Shown: positions 5,565-6,630 of the stretch, one piece after another
Numbering within the stretch: position 1 is the stretch's first letter
Layout of the letters: each line of letters starts with the position of its first letter
Source of the DNA: Microcaldota archaeon
GTDB lineage: Archaea; Micrarchaeota; Micrarchaeia; Norongarragalinales; Norongarragalinaceae
DNA length: 6,630 bases
Reading direction: 5' to 3'
Assembly: GCA_018304285.1 (NCBI GenBank)
Contig: JAGVWL010000047.1
Span: 1-6,630, forward strand
Translations under genes and position numbers: made by a program
Notes under the pieces: model-generated
Seen by the model: only the letters and a program-made list of their open reading frames with translations
What the model was told of the DNA's origin: nothing
Database searches by the model: none

Positions 5565-5752
5565 GCTCCGCTCGTCTAGTCCGGTCCAGGACGCTGGCCT
5601 TTCAAGAGAAGGAGAAACTACGTTTCTCCTTTCTAAACCTCTTCCTTTTGAACGGGAAGAAAGTTTCTTTGGCGCGGTGCCAACGCACCTTTCTTTCCCA
5701 AAGAAAGGGGCAAGGCAAGCCAGCAACCCGGGTTCGAATCCCGGGCGGAGCA
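5565..5752 (+). tRNA. tRNA-Glu(TTC), intron-containing
   Basis: Mature length 75 nt after removal of a 113-nt intron. Acceptor GCTCCGC (5565-5571) pairs with GCGGAGC (5745-5751); discriminator A at 5752; no encoded CCA. D arm GTCT-AGTCCGGTCCA-GGAC. Anticodon arm CTGGC-CTTTCAA-GCCAG with TTC at 5601-5603, extended by a G26-C44 pair. T arm CCGGG-TTCGAAT-CCCGG. All stems pair. The 3' end abuts the stop codon of the convergent membrane-protein gene (5753). Confidence 0.93.
5605..5717 (+). other. tRNA-Glu intron at the canonical position 37/38 (113 nt)
   Basis: Exon CTTT (5599-5602, positions 32-35) pairs with intron AAGG (5712-5715) through one T.G. The bulges are CA^A on both sides, and the outer helix is GCTGGC/GCCAGC. 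Splicing after the second bulge base gives the loop CTTTCAA. A CAAG repeat at both ends (5603-5606 and 5716-5719) makes the junction ambiguous on sequence alone; the bulge geometry selects 37/38. Internal hairpins: 5609-5618/5622-5631 (10 bp, loop TAC), TCTTCC/GGAAGA, GGTGC-CAAC-GCACC, and 5688-5696/5700-5708 (9 bp, loop CCC). Bases 5622-5648 are identical to the reverse complement of 3639-3665 in the tRNA-Met intron. Confidence 0.87.
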
Positions 5753-6022
5753 CTATTTTTTGTAAATCCTTTCAACCCAGTATTTCTTGAAGAAAGGCAG
5801 GCTGAGTGTGGAAATCACGAACGCCAACGACGGCACGAGCGCGTTGGTGAACGGGCCCGGAAGGTTGGTAGCATAAAAGTAGATTGCTATCGCCAGATAA
5901 GTCAAGATGAAAATCACGAGTTTCCTCGCCCAACTGGTTTCCCACGCCTTGTCAGCCTCGACCCTCGAATTCCTCTCCTTAAGCTTTCCTAACTCCCGCC
6001 TTAATCCATCCATTTCGCTCAT
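5753..6022 (-). CDS. Small conserved two-helix membrane protein
   Basis: 89 aa. The charged, heptad-like N-terminus (residues 1-26, MSEMDGLRRELGKLKERN) may form a short coiled coil. It is followed by VEADKAWETSW and two hydrophobic helices, at about 33-53 (KLVIFILTYLAIAIYFYATNL) and 60-78 (ALVPSLAFVISTLSLPFF), ending in a basic tail. The RNSRVEADKAWETSW...LPFFKKYW pattern is one I associate with small uncharacterised membrane proteins of archaea and uncultured bacteria. No function is known to me. Start: ATG 6022-6020 has AGGTGA (6036-6031) 8 bases upstream, and that ribosome binding site contains the PadR stop TGA, so it is probably translated together with the regulator. A longer TTG start at 6064 inside PadR lacks support. 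Confidence 0.82.
   Translation of the reverse strand: MSEMDGLRRELGKLKERNSRVEADKAWETSWARKLVIFILTYLAIAIYFYATNLPGPFTNALVPSLAFVISTLSLPFFKKYWVERIYKK
5756..5761 (+). terminator. Oligo-T terminator of tRNA-Glu
   Basis: T6 begins 4 bases after the tRNA-Glu discriminator, inside the last codons of the convergent membrane-protein gene. Confidence 0.55.
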
Positions 6023-6030
6023 AGTGCTTT

Positions 6031-6339
6031 TCACCTTTCGAAAACTTCGGTAAACGTCCTGCAAAAGCGCTCTTTCGAAACCTTCAAAACTTCCTTACCT
6101 TTTGCCGTGATCGTATAGCAAATAGTTTTCCCTTCCTTCTTTTCCTTCACGAACCCAGCTTCCTTCAACGCCTTCAATGCAGGGTAAATAGTTCCAGGGC
6201 TCGGCCTCTCGCCCCTGCGCTTTTCCAGCTCGTCCGCAATCTCCTGGCCGTGCATGGGCTTTTTCGCTATCAAAAACAGCAGCAGGAAAGACAGCTGTCC
6301 GATAGCAAAATCGGGGGTGTGCAAAATGGATTGATACAA
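6031..6339 (-). CDS. PadR-family winged-helix transcriptional regulator
   Basis: 102 aa from TTG 6339, or 97 aa from TTG 6324. PadR signature: LSFLLLFLIAKKPMHGQEIADELEKR, then SPGTIYPALKALKEAGFVKEKKEGKTICYTITAKGKEVL, the wing with the typical GTIYPxLxxLxxxGxV core. The short C-terminus (KERFCRTFTEVFER) is a single dimerisation helix, as in subfamily-2 PadR proteins. PadR proteins bind DNA as dimers, often near their own promoter; the ligand is unknown. No ATG is available before the conserved region and neither TTG has a clear ribosome binding site, so the start is uncertain. Both candidate starts lie close to or inside the divergent short ORF at 6326-6472. The stop is embedded in the ribosome binding site of the downstream membrane protein. 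Confidence 0.9.
   Translation of the reverse strand: MYQSILHTPDFAIGQLSFLLLFLIAKKPMHGQEIADELEKRRGERPSPGTIYPALKALKEAGFVKEKKEGKTICYTITAKGKEVLKVSKERFCRTFTEVFER
6313..6319 (+). promoter_or_regulatory. Ribosome binding site of the short divergent ORF
   Basis: GGGGGTG resembles the archaeal GGAGGTG and lies 6 bases before ATG 6326. It fixes that ATG as the likely start even though the third codon is TGA. On the other strand it lies within PadR codons. Confidence 0.55.
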
Positions 6340-6472
6340 TTGCGGCTACGGCGGCCGGGGCTTTCTGACTAAGGAAGAGAAAATCGAGATGCTCGAAGAC
6401 TACAATGCTTCGCTGGAAAAAGAGGCCCAGGGCGTCGCAGAGCGGATCAAGGATTTGAAGAAGGCTTCGTAG
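6326..6472 (+). pseudogene. Short PadR-adjacent protein ORF with an in-frame TGA at codon 3
   Basis: ATG GAT TGA is followed by an open frame of 45 codons to TAG at 6470-6472: YNCGYGGRGFLTKEEKIEML, then EDYNASLEKEAQGVAERIKDLKKAS. The Cys/Gly/aromatic N-terminus followed by LTKEEKIEMLEDY and an amphipathic coiled coil is typical of small proteins encoded beside archaeal PadR genes, as I recall them. The ribosome binding site supports ATG 6326, so TGA interrupts the gene immediately. Options: a point mutation of TGG (MDWYNCG) or of a Cys codon, a sequencing error, recoding (Sec would give a UxxC motif), or translation from the internal ATG 6383 (30 codons). TGA as general Trp is unlikely because the many Trp codons in alaS are all TGG. 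The stop codon lies in the loop of the terminator. Confidence 0.6.
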
Positions 6473-6487
6473 GCCTTCTTTTTTTTT
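6458..6487 (+). terminator. Hairpin-T9 terminator overlapping the short ORF's stop
   Basis: AAGAAGGC (6458-6465) pairs perfectly with GCCTTCTT (6473-6480) around a 7-base loop that contains the TAG stop. A T9 run follows at 6479-6487. It looks like a bacterial-type intrinsic terminator; in archaea the T tract alone can suffice. Confidence 0.75.
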
Positions 6488-6495
6488 ACTCGCGC

Positions 6496-6533
6496 GAGGT
6501 GATTGACCGGTGAACGGGCCTGGCTGCTGCTGA
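6496..6533 (+). other. Possible minigene: strong ribosome binding site and 7-codon GTG ORF
   Basis: GAGGTGAT (6496-6503) is a near-perfect complement of the 16S 3' end. It is followed after 6 bases by GTG AAC GGG CCT GGC TGC TGC TGA (MNGPGCC) and a T8 run. Its meaning is unknown; it could be a leader peptide, a remnant or chance. Confidence 0.25.
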
Positions 6534-6590
6534 TTTTTTTTCAATTGATTTTTCCGTTTTCTTTTTTTTTTCCTTTTTCTTTTTCAAAAT
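6534..6590 (+). other. T-rich tract
   Basis: Runs of T up to ten long, broken mainly by C, with CAATTG inside. No gene is seen on either strand. It probably combines termination signals for the upstream transcripts with an AT-rich upstream element of the next promoter. Confidence 0.5.
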
Positions 6591-6602
6591 CTTTTTAAAA
6601 TC
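6591..6602 (+). promoter_or_regulatory. TATA-like box for a gene beyond the window
   Basis: CTTTTTAAAATC resembles the boxes before alaS and tRNA-Glu. It predicts a transcription start near 6622. Downstream sequence turns abruptly GC-rich with palindromes (GGCCGGCC, GGCAGCTGCC), which would suit a stable RNA or a structured leader, but the window ends at 6630. Confidence 0.45.
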
Positions 6603-6630
6603 TGGCCGGCCGTTGCGGCAGCTGCCTACC

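Noticed and set aside
5565..5752. tRNA-Glu as a group I intron-containing, split or permuted tRNA
   Set aside because: The insert is only 113 nt without group I core elements, and both halves are contiguous, co-directional and in normal order.
5440..5790. Plus-strand open frame spanning the tmk end and tRNA-Glu
   Set aside because: It overlaps tmk out of frame and runs through the tRNA and its intron; no protein features.
6326..6472. General reassignment of TGA to tryptophan in this genome
   Set aside because: All Trp codons in the long ORFs are TGG, and TGA ends alaS and PadR at sensible family lengths. A single TGA does not support a code change.
6095..6544. 149-codon minus-strand open frame through the PadR region
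   Set aside because: Another frame of PadR, including the antisense of the terminator and T-rich tract; the PadR frame clearly has the domain.

Overview
The window looks archaeal. Two tRNA genes are interrupted by introns with bulge-helix-bulge-type splice sites, no CCA is encoded at the tRNA 3' ends, the RNase P RNA has archaeal-looking conserved regions, alaS is of the archaeal type (N-terminal zinc cluster, archaeal motif 2), and AT-rich TATA-like boxes and oligo-T terminators flank the genes. Compact packing and overlapping ends suggest a small genome; a DPANN-type lineage such as Diapherotrites or Micrarchaeota is my inference and is not proven by the sequence.

Layout: 1-300 is the 3' part of the RNase P RNA gene (plus strand, 5' end outside the window). 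A hairpin/oligo-T element (311-356) separates it from alaS (preferred start 393), which overlaps a Nudix hydrolase gene by an ATGA junction. A convergent tRNA-Met(CAT) follows on the minus strand (3711-3507). Reading right from its promoter region is a three-gene plus-strand cluster: PAP2 phosphatase, a membrane polyprenol/dolichol kinase-like protein, and thymidylate kinase. Next comes tRNA-Glu(TTC) (5565-5752), which meets a minus-strand pair: a PadR regulator and a small two-helix membrane protein. Diverging from and overlapping the PadR 5' end is a short ORF of the kind found next to PadR genes, which has an in-frame TGA as its third codon. The last 150 bases hold a strong terminator, a tiny ribosome-binding-site-led minigene, a T-rich tract and a TATA-like box for a gene beyond the window.

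The outstanding signal is that the introns of tRNA-Met (131 nt, position 30/31, before the anticodon) and tRNA-Glu (113 nt, canonical 37/38) are homologous. They share a 27-nt identical block, an identical 5' hairpin strand and the same order of hairpins, although they sit in different tRNAs, at different splice positions and on opposite strands. This points to a family of structured, apparently mobile archaeal tRNA introns. A second RNA-level repeat is a hairpin flanked by tandem GA/GA. It occurs twice with 24 identical bases inside the RNase P RNA, and a third time, with compensatory stem changes, just downstream of it.

Functionally, the PAP2 and kinase-like pair could recycle polyprenyl phosphate carrier lipid. 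alaS, the two tRNAs and the RNase P RNA serve tRNA maturation and charging. The PadR unit is probably a small autonomous regulatory and membrane module.
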